Source: Vairimorpha apis BRL 01 (Eukaryota; Microsporidia; Nosematidae). Taken from it: DNA of 10,197 nucleotides. Both the position numbers and the translations under genes were made by a program. The notes under the pieces are model-generated. The model searched no databases. It was given only the letters and a program-made list of their open reading frames with translations, and was not told the origin of the DNA. Positions 1 to 8,619 of this stretch are shown one piece after another. The stretch lies in NCBI GenBank assembly GCA_000447185.1, contig KE647061.1, positions 1 through 10,197 on the forward strand. Reading direction: 5' to 3'. How positions within the stretch are numbered: the first letter of the stretch is position 1; each line of letters starts with the position of its first letter.

Positions 1-1543
1 ACATTACTTTACAAACATAAGTTTAAATCAAAAAATTATATTTTTTAGTTGTACAATTTTAAATAAATTTTATCACACATATGAACAAAAAAAATTTAAA
101 ATGAAACAAAAATTAAATTTAAATTTTTAAAAAATATTTTGGTATGTTAAATGCATTTTAATAAACAAATCTTTAATTTTAATATAAATATTAAAAAAGG
201 ATAAACGATTTTTAAGTAAATTGTATCTTACTATTAATATTATATATAATAAAATATTTTTTAACTTAAAAAGTAATGCATGATTAAAAACTTATGCATA
301 AAATTAAATATGAATAGTTGAAAATAAATTTATGATAAAAACTAGATTTAACAAAGTACAATTAATTAGACAACAAAAAAATAACTTACCTATAAATAGA
401 AACAAAAAAATTAGATTTTGTTTGAAATTTTGAAATTTTACTATTTATATTTTAAAAAATCCATATTATTATTTGTAAAATTATATGTTGAGATATTTTT
501 AAATTAAATTATAACCATTTTTTGTGTTTTAATACAGACAAATTGTTAAAATAAATACTCAAGTTCTATCTATTTAATAAAAAATATAAACAAAGTTTTT
601 ATTTTGTATTTTGTTGATTTATTTGGTAAAGTTATAGCTTTAATTGTAATAAAGTATATGAAAAGATTTTAGATAAATAAAAAAAACATCTAATAGCCAA
701 GATTGACTCAAAAAATTTATTAATATATAGATTGAATATGATTTCAAAAAAAACAAATTATGTAATTTTAAATATATGATTTGATGGTAACAAATACTAC
801 AATATTATTTTTTAAGGTAATTTTGTATTTTTTTTCAATTTAAAAATCTAATAATGCATTTTATGTCGTATAGTATATAAATCTTCATTTTAAAGTATTA
901 TAAAACTAAAATATTTAGTTAATTGTATTAGATAAAAATTGTTATAAATAAGGTGAATAAAAAGTATATTGAATAAAGTATAGTTTAAAATTTAATTTAT
1001 ACAAACAATAATTCTTTATAATTAAATTCTATAATAAAAATATCATTTTCAATAAAATAAGTCTTTATGAATATCTTAAAATTAAAATTTTGCAAAAAAT
1101 TTCAACTTAGTATTGATAAAAAATAAACAGTTATATATTTTATTTTATTTTTGTATAAAAATCATTTTTAATAAGTACAAAAAAGATAAAATTTAAATAA
1201 AAGCAAATAATCAATAAGATTATTAAAATTTTAGTTTTTTATTAAAATCTTAAAAATAAATTTAGTTTTATCATTAAGTAGTAAATATACTAAACTTAAA
1301 TTTCTTACAAATATATTATGTTTTTTAATAAAATTAATTATTTATTAAAGAAACAAATTTCATTTTTAATAGTTAAAGTAAAAAATATATTTATATACTT
1401 TTATATGATTAATAAATTTTAATATAAAATAGCAATATATATAGAAATTATATTATTTAAATATAAATTAAAAATTTATAGAAAATTAATTAATAACTAC
1501 TTAAAATTGACTAAAATCTTTATTTAATCAATTTCGATAATTT
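1..1543. other. A+T-rich intergenic region, no gene seen
   Basis: All reading frames are closed by frequent stop codons, and there are no G+C-richer patches of the sort that mark the coding parts elsewhere in the window. I see no tRNA-like T-arm, no rRNA-like stretch and no long tandem repeat, only short A and T runs. The right end abuts the 3' end of the minus-strand LRR gene and should contain its 3' untranslated region. Confidence 0.7.
1519..1524 (-). terminator. possible poly(A) signal of the LRR gene
   Basis: On the minus strand an AATAAA hexamer lies about 20 bases after the TAG stop (1544-1546) that ends the last coding piece of the LRR gene. Its place and orientation suit a cleavage and polyadenylation signal. 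Such hexamers are common by chance in sequence this rich in A and T, so the call is weak. Confidence 0.25.
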
Positions 1544-1693
1544 CTATATTTTTAAAAAATACTTGCAAAATTCTGTTGTAACAGATTTAGTAAATAAAAT
1601 ATCTTCATCTTCACACTCAACAAATAATTTTTTGTTTTGAATATCAGAATGATATAAAAATTCCGATATTTTACAAACCAATTCGCTATCATC
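1544..1693 (-). CDS. LRR protein, piece 5: C-terminal tail
   Basis: After a break near 1695 about 49 codons continue in another frame: NDDSELVCKISEFLYHSD, an acidic stretch (ECEDED), then SVTTEFCKYFLKI and TAG. The residue mix (acid, C, F, Y, L, not just K, N, I) shows real coding sequence rather than random A+T-rich DNA. The piece is followed closely by a possible AATAAA signal, so this is probably the natural end of the protein. Confidence 0.55.
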   Translation of the reverse strand, partial: DDSELVCKISEFLYHSDIQNKKLFVECEDEDILFTKSVTTEFCKYFLKI

Positions 1694-2092
1694 ATTTATT
1701 AGATTTTGTTAATTCTGATATCAACCATTCAGGTGTAAAAATTTCAAAAAAAGATTGTAATCCAAGTTCCATTTTACCATTAAATTCATCTATACCCAAG
1801 AGTTTAGGTTTTTCACCAACCACATCTAGTCCTAAATGATCTTTAAGTACATACATCCAATAATTATTTGTATGTACATTTTGTGTATTCTCGGGAATAT
1901 TAAATATGTGCATTAAAATTTTCTTTTTTGCTGCACCAATAAATTTCATAATAGCATCTTCTATGAACATTTTAATATTTTCAATATATTTATTAGATCC
2001 TTGTTTTAAATTTAAAATATTTGGTTGCAATTGTTTTAAATTTTTTTCATTCTTATTCACTAAAAGTTCATATAAAAATATAATTTCGTTTT
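1692..2092 (-). CDS. LRR protein, piece 4: C-terminal domain core
   Basis: Open for about 133 codons after the A6 run. A GTG at 2060-2058 could be mistaken for a start, but coding text continues upstream of it (NEIIFLYELL). It contains predicted amphipathic helices (ENIKMFIEDAIMKFIGAAKK) and two striking motifs, YWMYVLKDHLGLD and FFEIFTPEWLISELT. From memory, similar W-x-Y-V-L and FFxxFTPExxI motifs close the C-terminal domain of microsporidian LRR proteins. This is the strongest lineage clue in the window, but it needs a database search. The function of the domain is not known to me. It ends at TGA 1692-1694. Confidence 0.65.
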
Positions 2093-2094
2093 TT

Positions 2095-2214
2095 GTCTTT
2101 CAAAGCAATAACAAATAGCTACAGATAAACTATTTAAATGTCCTTCAATAAACAAATCATCATTCGATGAAAAGAGTTTAAATACAATTACACCTATATA
2201 TTTTTAAAATCATC
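2095..2214 (-). CDS. LRR protein, piece 3: short bridge
   Basis: Around 2203-2214 the coding text passes through a third frame for only about four codons (DDFK) and then returns to the frame of the previous piece, where it reads KYIGVIVFKLFSSNDD and onward to SLSVAICYCFERQK. The two shifts nearly cancel each other; the second lies at an A5 run (2201-2205). The piece ends at another break, in the A6 run at 2089-2094. There is no ATG at its head and no natural stop, so it is an internal part of the gene and not a separate gene. Confidence 0.55.
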
Positions 2215-2794
2215 TAAAAGATTTGTTGGAACTATTCCATTTATTATATATATCTTTAGGATTATATAAATGATGAATATAATCAGTTAAAATCTTTGTA
2301 TCGAAAGATTTTACTTCGTTTGTATATTCATTTGGATCTAATATATTTACTTTGTTATTTTTATGTTCCTTTTTATCAAATTTATCTTTCCAATCATTTA
2401 TTATATCTAAGAGTTCTTTTTCAGAATAAATATGCAAAGGTAAAGTATATGGTTTACAATTCCTCAAATTTACAAAATTAAATCGAATTGGTTTTTCACT
2501 AAGCTGAAAATAAATATCTCTAATTTTATCAGAATATATTTCGTCTATCAATAATCTATCTCCCATCTTATTTTTAAGTTCAAAAATGTCAATTTCTGTT
2601 GAATTAACAGGATAAATAATAGGATTTTCTCTTAAATCAAGAGATTTGAGATTACTTAATAATGAAAAGAGTTCGATAGGTATTTGACTTATTTTATTGC
2701 TCCTTAAATTTAATTTTGTTAATTTAGTACATTTAGCAAAAATTTTTGGTAAGGATACAATATTATTTTTGATAAATTTAAAAAACTTATTTTT
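2213..2794 (-). CDS. LRR protein, piece 2: last LRRs and start of C-terminal domain
   Basis: Another frame takes over at the A7 run and stays open for about 193 codons, although its first ATG is only at 2566. Before that ATG it encodes the missing half repeat and two further LRRs (LNLRSNKI.QIP, then LKSLDLRENPI), so annotation from the ATG would lose real coding sequence. After the last LRR it has MGDRLLIDEI, then a charged, partly helical stretch rich in K, N and D. The LRENP-to-GDR transition resembles the end of the LRR array as I recall it in microsporidian family members. It ends at a TGA (2210-2212). Confidence 0.65.
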
Positions 2795-3605
2795 TTAAGT
2801 TAAAAATATTATCAGGTATTTCTGATATTTTATTATTACTAAGAAAAAGATTTTCCATGTTATTTATTTTACATATTGTTTCCATGCTTTGAATTTCATT
2901 ATTTGATAAAATTAACTTATTTAATTGGCATAAATTTTGACAGTTATCTGGAAATTCTGTAAGTTTATTATGACTTAGATCTAAAAAATTTAAACTTGTC
3001 AAATTATTGAAAATATTAGGCAAACTCTCAATATCATTGCATTTTAATTTAATTTTTCGAATTTTGCTTAATTTACATATGGATAGAGGTATCTCTGATA
3101 TTTTATTAAAACTAATATCTAAATATAATAATTCTGTCAACTTTTTTATCGAATTTGGTAAATTGCATATATAATTATGTCTTAATTCCAGAGTTTCAAG
3201 CTTTACTAAATTAAAAAAATGTTCTGGTAAAAATTTTATTTTATTTTTAACTAAACAAACACTTTTTAAGCTCACCGGCAATTCACAAATATCATTTAAT
3301 GAGTTGTATGATAAATTAAGATTAACTAAATTTTTGAACAATTTAAATTTTGATTGATCACAAGATATATAGCAATTACTTAAATCTATACTTGTTGGTA
3401 TGTGTCCACTTAAAATTTCATCAGGTAATTCTTGTAAACTTTTTCCATGTAAAATAAAATTAGAAACATCTATTATATTTTCAAGATTAGTATCATTGTC
3501 ATTTTTTATATAGCTTCCATTAACAAATATAAAATTACATATTTCATTGTCAAAATTTTTTATGAAATATATTAGTGATGAGATTGCTATTATCAAATTA
3601 TTCAT
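2787..3605 (-). CDS. LRR protein, piece 1: N-terminus and main LRR array
   Basis: This piece is 272 codons, ATG to TAA. Residues 4-15 (LIIAISSLIYFI) are hydrophobic and could be a short signal peptide or anchor, though there is no basic n-region and no clear cleavage site. Residues 19-56 are polar and non-repetitive. From about residue 57 to the end, roughly nine LRRs follow; clear ones carry LNLSYNSL, LELRHNYI, LDISFNKI, LDLSHNKL, LILSNNEI and LFLSNNKI, mostly followed by LP or IP. The TAA at 2787-2789 comes directly after an A7 run (coding strand) and cuts the array in mid-repeat, so this is not a natural end. If the stop is real, the product would be an LRR-only fragment without a capping C-terminal domain. 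Confidence 0.75.
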   Translation of the reverse strand: MNNLIIAISSLIYFIKNFDNEICNFIFVNGSYIKNDNDTNLENIIDVSNFILHGKSLQELPDEILSGHIPTSIDLSNCYISCDQSKFKLFKNLVNLNLSYNSLNDICELPVSLKSVCLVKNKIKFLPEHFFNLVKLETLELRHNYICNLPNSIKKLTELLYLDISFNKISEIPLSICKLSKIRKIKLKCNDIESLPNIFNNLTSLNFLDLSHNKLTEFPDNCQNLCQLNKLILSNNEIQSMETICKINNMENLFLSNNKISEIPDNIFNLKK

Positions 3606-3614
3606 ATATATGGG
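3606..3614 (-). promoter_or_regulatory. CCC start-proximal motif of the LRR gene
   Basis: Immediately upstream of the ATG the minus strand reads GCCC-ATATAT-ATG, with the CCC at 3614-3612, six bases before the start codon. A CCC run is rare in this sequence. Short CCC-like motifs just upstream of start codons are described as a transcription signal in microsporidia. The motif supports the ATG at 3605 as the true start and the microsporidian assignment. Confidence 0.45.
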
Positions 3615-3624
3615 CAAAAAAAAT

Positions 3625-3636
3625 TTAAATTTTCAT
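3625..3636 (-). promoter_or_regulatory. tiny upstream ORF (3 codons plus stop) before the LRR gene
   Basis: On the minus strand ATG AAA ATT TAA ends 19 bases before the LRR start codon and lies partly inside the 13-base direct repeat. It would only matter if transcripts begin upstream of it. Microsporidian leaders are often very short, so it may be untranscribed. Confidence 0.15.
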
Positions 3637-3641
3637 ACGTG
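3629..3641. repeat. 13-base direct repeat, copy 1
   Basis: ATTTTCATACGTG occurs here, 24 bases upstream of the LRR start codon, and again at 3810-3822. On the gene's strand it reads CACGTATGAAAAT. The copies lie in promoter position and contain four G or C bases, unusual for this region. Confidence 0.5.
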
Positions 3642-3809
3642 TTAAATTAAAAAATTTTATCAATTTTTTAAAAAAAAATTAAATAGTATATTTTATTTTC
3701 AAAATTATTTCTTAAAAAATTTGACATATAAATCTTTAAGGTTTTGAAAGATAAAAAATCATTATCTTTTGTAACTTAATAAATTTTGATTTATAAAAAA
3801 AATAGTTAC

Positions 3810-3822
3810 ATTTTCATACGTG
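3810..3822. repeat. 13-base direct repeat, copy 2
   Basis: Exact second copy of ATTTTCATACGTG, 181 bases from copy 1. The bases after it are similar but not identical (GGTTAAA here, TTAAATT there). A further ACGTG follows at 3830-3834. A paired upstream element of the LRR gene is possible. Confidence 0.5.
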
Positions 3823-4229
3823 GTTAAAAACGTGTTTATTTTACAAATAAATATTATATTTGATAATTAAAATTTATCTGTAATAATGGAATATTAAAAA
3901 TAAATATTATTTTATATATAAATATTTTATTTTGTTAATACTTTTTTGTTTTAAAAATATTTTTTTTAGTTTTTTTAAAAATTACTTATTTTCAAATAAT
4001 TAAATTTGAATTCTTTTATATATTGTTATATTTACTTAGTACAAAATGACTATTAACATAATATTTTTAAACTATATTATTACATACTTTTACATAAAAG
4101 TATTTTTAAAATTTTTTATTTATTTAAAATCAAATTTACTTAATATCATTCTATAAAAAAATTTAATATATGTGAAAATTAAAAAATAAATAAATGTTTA
4201 ATAAGACTGTTACGTGAATCTATGTAACG

Positions 4230-4251
4230 TTAAAATAAATGTTTATTTTAA
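4230..4251. repeat. perfect 10-base inverted repeat, 2-base spacer
   Basis: Left arm TTAAAATAAA (4230-4239) and right arm TTTATTTTAA (4242-4251) are exact reverse complements separated by TG. Just left of it, GTTAC and GTAAC form another short inverted pair around an ACGTGAATC stretch. In A+T-rich DNA such palindromes arise fairly easily; no function is claimed. Confidence 0.4.
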
Positions 4252-4981
4252 TCTTAATATACATTATAAAATAAATATTAGAAAACATAGATACATATGC
4301 ATAAATAGATTTGCTGTTCTCTTTAAATTTATATGAAATTTTTGTATATTTTATTATAATAAACTAAAGATTTCAACCTCATAATCGCTATTGGTCTGAT
4401 ATAAACATTTGTGTAGTTTAATTTTAAATTAAAATTTATCAAAAATTTTGATAAAAAAAAGTACAACGCATTTAATAAAATAAATTTTTTATTTTATATG
4501 CTTAAAAACCAAAAAATATAAGTGTATGGAATAAGTTTGAGTTTAAATAAAATAATGTGCAAATACGATACACATAGGATTAATTAAAATTTTTTAAATA
4601 ATAAATTAAACATACTTATTTTTCAAACAGTAAAAATATTAACTTTTAATTTTATCTTCTATTTAATTTTTGATAAATAAAAATTCGATATTATACTAAA
4701 AATAATTAGTTGATCTTTTTTTGTAAACTTATTTATTCTAAGTTTTTAATATGTTATTTTAAAAACTAAAAAAAACACAAAAAATAATATTTCAAGTAAA
4801 ATAAAAATATTTAAGTTGAGATAAATAATAAAACAATATACAAATTTTGAAACTATGTAACAATGTAATGTATCTTAGTGATATAATATTAAACATTACT
4901 TCTAAACATTTTTCTAAAATAAATAAGCATGCAAAAATATGAAAATAATAAAAATTAATATGTATTAAAAATTTTGCAAAA

Positions 4982-5050
4982 GTTTATTCTCTACCATCAA
5001 AATTGGTTTATAAAGATATTGGTGATGCATCCGATGATCTAATTAAATAA
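4982..5050 (+). pseudogene. coding-like scrap in the desert
   Basis: In one plus-strand frame these 22 codons read VYSLPSKLVY followed by KDIGDASDDLIK and TAA. The amino-acid mix (P, G, D, S, A) and local G+C content differ from the surrounding K/N/I/F-rich random translations, which suggests a fragment of an old gene. The frame is open upstream for only about ten more codons and has no ATG there. I do not recognise a family, and chance cannot be excluded. Confidence 0.15.
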
Positions 5051-6086
5051 ATCAAAAGCCTATAAAACAAAAAATATGCTTTATCTATTTAAAAAATTCA
5101 TCATATATATTGTATTATATACTAAAAAATACTTTAAACGAATACTTTCTAGATGTTAAATATTTTATAATATTTAAAATATTATAATTTTATTAAATCA
5201 TATAAATTGATCTTTGACAATATTCTATTATCTTCAAAGAAAAAAAACTAATGTGCAGGATGATTTCAGTTGCTTAAATATTAAAGAAATTATGATTAAA
5301 AGAATCAAAATGTAATTAAGAACAAACAATTAAAATACAAACACAATTATTTTATAAATTATGATAGCAAAATTTATAATTAACATTCAATATAATTAAA
5401 TTTTTATTTAGATGAATTTTTACAACAAAGAAAGTATAAAATTTGTAAAATTTGTATTTATAATTCAAGTATTTAAGGTTAAATATTAATTTTAAAAATT
5501 AAATTTAAAATGAAAATTTACTATATTTCACGTCATAAAACAAAAACAAAACAATATACGTTACTAATTTAATCAACAATCCCTAGAATTTGTTTTTATA
5601 GTATTTTGAATTAAAATATTATTTTTTTCTTATGATAATTTGTTATATATAAAAAAACATTTAACAAATAGAATTGGTTTACTGTAATTTTAAACTAAAA
5701 ATTAATGTAAAAAATGATCAAATAAAAGATAAAATGTAATAAATTATGTACATCATAATACAATTATATACTGAAAAAAAATTCTAAATAAACAAATAAA
5801 TATAAATTTTTTTATGTTTGTTAATACATAATAATTAAATTTATTTTTTGTAAAAAAAATCTTTTACTCGTTATTTAATTAAAATATATATGTCATATCT
5901 ATTTAAAAAATAGCTTAGACTAAAAAAAATTATTTGTTGAAAAAAATAGTAATATTAAATTAAGTTATATGATTTAAATGTTAATTTAATTTTTTAATAT
6001 TGAAACTATTTATTACAGTTATAAAAATGTTTCTATAATTAATTATTTTTGGGTATAACAATATTAAAATATAAGATATAGGCAAA

Positions 6087-6120
6087 CAAGATTTGCATCT
6101 TGAACAATTGCATAATTGTT
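6087..6120. repeat. two adjacent small hairpins
   Basis: CAAGAT (6087-6092) pairs with ATCTTG (6097-6102) across a TTGC loop. Directly next to it AACAATT (6103-6109) pairs with AATTGTT (6114-6120) across a GCAT loop. Both stems are perfect and the two abut with no gap. This could be structural DNA or RNA, or chance. Confidence 0.3.
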
Positions 6121-6193
6121 TTATATATTTAACAAATTTTCATCAAAATGCATTTATAACTTTTTATTAATTTCTTTAAGCCTTAATATTTGG

Positions 6194-6207
6194 ATATATA
6201 TATATAT
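6194..6207. repeat. (AT)7 dinucleotide run
   Basis: Seven AT units in a row. This is a simple microsatellite, common in DNA of this composition. Confidence 0.6.
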
Positions 6208-7233
6208 TTTTAAATTTTATATATACATTCAATACTTTATAAAAATAACAGTAAGTTTTACCTTTTTTATATAGACGAATCATCTTTTTTGAAACAATTT
6301 TGATTGAGTGAAAATTAAAATAACTTTTGTTTTTTTATTTTTAAATTGTTAAAATTCATTTTTGTTTGAGATAAATTAAACTATAAAATTTATATGACTC
6401 ATTATTATATCATAATTTTTTTTAAAAGGTTATTAAATAATTTTAAAAAATTTATAAGATACTACAAATATATAACTTTAATTTATCGGAACGTGATAGA
6501 TTTAAATATATTTATACAAACTTTTATATTAAAAAATATGATGAATTTAAAATAATTTTTTAAATTTTTTTTGGTACAAGAAAGCATTCTTTCAAAAGAT
6601 TGAGCAAAATATTTTTTTGAACAAATGTATTATTACTTTACTTTATTCTCTATAAAAAATTTAAATAATTTAAAAAACAAATATGTATCAACAGTATAAA
6701 AAAAATTTGGTTTTAGTATAATTATATTGTCGTTTTTTATTAAAAAATTGTTCTTTTTAATAAGCTTACATTGTTTTTTTTTCAATAGGGTGTATTTTTT
6801 TAAATAGATATATCTATAATGTTTTTATACAATATCTTTATGATTAAAACCTTAAAATTGATTTTAACCATTTATAATTTAATTAAAAATTTTTTGTATG
6901 ATACAATTATTAGAAAACTTTATCACTATAAGATTAAAATTTATTTGTTACAAAATATATTTTTAGGATATTTTTTTAAATTGTTAGTTTTAATTTAAAT
7001 TTTAAGGTAAAAAGTTTGTAATCAATATTATATTTATAACATTTTAATTATAATTATTATGTAATATTTAAAAATATATTTTTTCAATATTTACATTAAA
7101 GTAACAAAATGAATTATTAATTACTCCTTCAAATTCAGTTAGTTTAAAACTTTAAGATAGATATATTTTGTTTATTTTTAATGTTTTATTTATCATTATA
7201 AATTATATGTTTTCATAAATATTTTATAAATCT

Positions 7234-7294
7234 GAGATAAAAAAGTTTTTTATTTATGTTTAAACAATCCTTTTCCATATCCTTAATTTATCTC
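7234..7294. repeat. spaced 8-base inverted repeat
   Basis: GAGATAAA (7234-7241) and TTTATCTC (7287-7294) are exact reverse complements 45 bases apart. No coding sequence lies between them. Significance is uncertain. Confidence 0.25.
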
Positions 7295-7641
7295 AAAAAA
7301 GTATAATGGTGCCTTTAAATTTTTTTAAACATTATATTTTCAAAACACAAAGTTTTATTTGTATATATTAAAAACAATATCTTTCTAAACTTTGTTTCTT
7401 TAATAATTTTCATTTTTGGGTGATTTATAAAACAAGTTATAAATTTTTTTTAAGTGTTTAGTAACATTTGAATTTCGTTATTGTATAAAAAATTAAGAAT
7501 TTTTAAAAAACAAAATTAAAAGTATAAATATGTAATAAGTATAAAAAACATATAAGTCGGTAACTTAATAAATTTATTGATTTAAACAATGTCATATGTT
7601 TTTTTAAAGTTTTATTCTGAACATAGAACAAGAATAATTAA

Positions 7642-7662
7642 TGTCATAGCCTTACTATGACA
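7642..7662. repeat. perfect 8-base hairpin near the retroelement's left edge
   Basis: TGTCATAG (7642-7649), loop CCTTA, then CTATGACA (7655-7662). The arms begin with TG and end with CA, as LTR termini do, and the hairpin sits where base composition starts to shift towards the retroelement. The word AATGTCATA at its left also occurs at 7588-7596. It may be a remnant of LTR ends or a chance hairpin. Confidence 0.35.
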
Positions 7663-7743
7663 AATAACTCATTGTTATTTTTCTTTGGATTTAAAGAACC
7701 ACGACTTTAAAAACGTAAAAATGCATAAATAAAAATACAACCC

Positions 7744-8579
7744 ATGAGGGGAATGATGATAAGGAACAATTACTCAGAGAGGAAGATGTACATCGAGGCC
7801 AGTTATAATAAAACTATTAATTAAAACATTAACAACCTTGTTGAAACATATTTTAAAACTGGGGCGTATCACCAGGAGCATGACAGTTTAAGCTTAAAGA
7901 GAATAAGTCCCCAAGAAGAAGTTAATACAAGATATGGTATTAACATAGAAAAACTAAGAATTGACGTGAAGATAGAAGATACAAATATAGTGATGTCGAA
8001 AGAGATCGTATATTTAGACGACATCAGACAGATAAACATTATTAAATGGTTTAAGAAGTTTGAATAAGTAGCCAACTTAAACAAATGGAAAGAAAGTACA
8101 ATTTTATTAATCCTACGACAATTAATTAGAGATAAAAAAAATTGGTGAAGATATGTTGACAGAGGGACTCGACAAGATTAAAAATAATGTGATAAAAAAG
8201 ATTTACGGAATAATAGTATGATACTACTTCAAGATATCCACAAAATCTCTCAAGAAAACTACCTAAGTATTAATGACTATGATGAAACGATCAGTGAGAA
8301 ATTAAATATTTACATTATATGCACAGGTAGCATTAAAGAAGAACACAAGAGACATTTTAATGTGATATTTTTTAACGGGTTAGGAAAATATACTAAGAGA
8401 AAATAAATTGATAATAATTTGATGTATAATTATGAAAAAACTTTAATTTTTTAAAAAATATTGAAAGAACTATTTGCAGCGAAAGTGTTAGTATGTACGT
8501 GCTAAGCGAGGAAGATTATAATAGTAGAAATTTTAAAGGACACTTTAAAGGTAAGGAAACGAAATATTTTCAAAAATGG
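7744..8579 (+). pseudogene. gag: gag (capsid) remnant of the Ty3/gypsy element
   Basis: Reading starts at an ATG directly preceded by CCC (7741-7743). It is interrupted by TAA at 7822 and 8065, shifts frame near 8140, 8207 and 8445, and meets TAA at 8404. Capsid-type (retrotransposon gag) features are visible around 8041-8142: IIKWFKKFE, then VANLNKWKESTILLILRQL and a W, matching the family pattern of W..kFe..a..N.W....l..l...L. A helical stretch follows at 8218-8403 (QDIHKISQENYLSINDYDET, ending FFNGL, cf. the FI.GL of gag proteins). Gag would assemble the virus-like particle that packages element RNA. Family identity rests on pattern and on the downstream zinc knuckle and pol. Confidence 0.6.
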
Positions 8580-8619
8580 TGCTCAAAATGCAAAGTACAT
8601 ACATAATTCCAAAGAATGT
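8580..8619 (+). pseudogene. CCHC zinc knuckle of gag, split by a frameshift
   Basis: In one frame CSKCKVHT (8580-8603) gives the first two cysteines; in another, HNSKECFW (from 8602) gives the histidine and the last cysteine. The spacing corresponds to C-x2-C-x4-H-x4-C if the break at about 8601 is allowed for. In the first frame a TAA at 8604 follows at once. CCHC knuckles bind the element's RNA in the nucleocapsid part of Gag. The motif is too exact to be chance in this context. Confidence 0.65.

Larger units (their letters stand above)
1544..3605 (-). pseudogene. leucine-rich-repeat protein gene, interrupted by frameshifts
   Basis: One gene read leftwards from the ATG at 3605-3603 to the TAG at 1546-1544, about 686 codons. 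Its coding text switches frame near 2792 (in an A7 run), within 2203-2214 (two nearly compensating shifts), near 2091 (in an A6 run) and near 1695. Each piece continues the preceding one without loss: across the first break the LRR spacing is kept exactly if two bases are missing. The N-terminal half is tandem LRRs of about 23 residues (LxxLxLxxNxI..LP); the C-terminal half has no repeats. LRRs are protein-binding scaffolds, and microsporidia carry large families of them, some thought to be secreted. The partner here is unknown. A longer start at 3617 would need a TTG codon and is unlikely. It may be a recent pseudogene, or an intact gene with sequencing errors in homopolymers. Confidence 0.8.
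3642..7600. other. A+T-rich gene desert of about 4 kb
   Basis: No frame on either strand stays open for 60 codons and nothing reads as protein beyond short scraps. The sequence is dominated by A and T runs and by TAA and TTA words. I see no tRNA, rRNA, tandem array or transposon ends. Small items inside it are listed separately: a 10-base inverted repeat at 4230-4251, a coding-like scrap at 4982-5050, two adjacent hairpins at 6087-6120, an AT run at 6194-6207, and spaced inverted arms at 7234-7294. Confidence 0.7.

Noticed and set aside
1906..2118. Plus-strand ORF of 70 codons
   Set aside because: It lies antisense to LRR piece 4, which has recognisable motifs; the F/I/S/K-rich translation is a shadow of the real gene.
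2296..2481. Plus-strand ORF of 61 codons
   Set aside because: Antisense to LRR piece 2; rich in Y, L and I as expected for the complement of K/N/D-rich coding sequence.
1544..3605. Introns as the cause of the LRR frame breaks
   Set aside because: Coding text continues without gaps across each break and no room or splice-like signal exists; single-base indels explain it better.
3606..3617. Longer LRR start at 3617
   Set aside because: It would use TTG as start; the in-frame ATG at 3605 follows a CCC motif and starts directly before the hydrophobic segment.
4360..4410. Possible tRNA T-arm (GGTTGAAATC on the minus strand)
   Set aside because: The T-loop lacks the TTC core, and no acceptor, D or anticodon stems could be fitted around it.
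3642..7600. CRISPR array or tandem satellite
   Set aside because: No regularly spaced repeats of 20 bases or more were seen; only short A/T words recur.
7869..8084. Hydrophobic minus-strand ORF that looks like a membrane protein
   Set aside because: It is antisense to the gag capsid remnant; hydrophobic shadows are expected opposite K/E/D/N-rich coding sequence.
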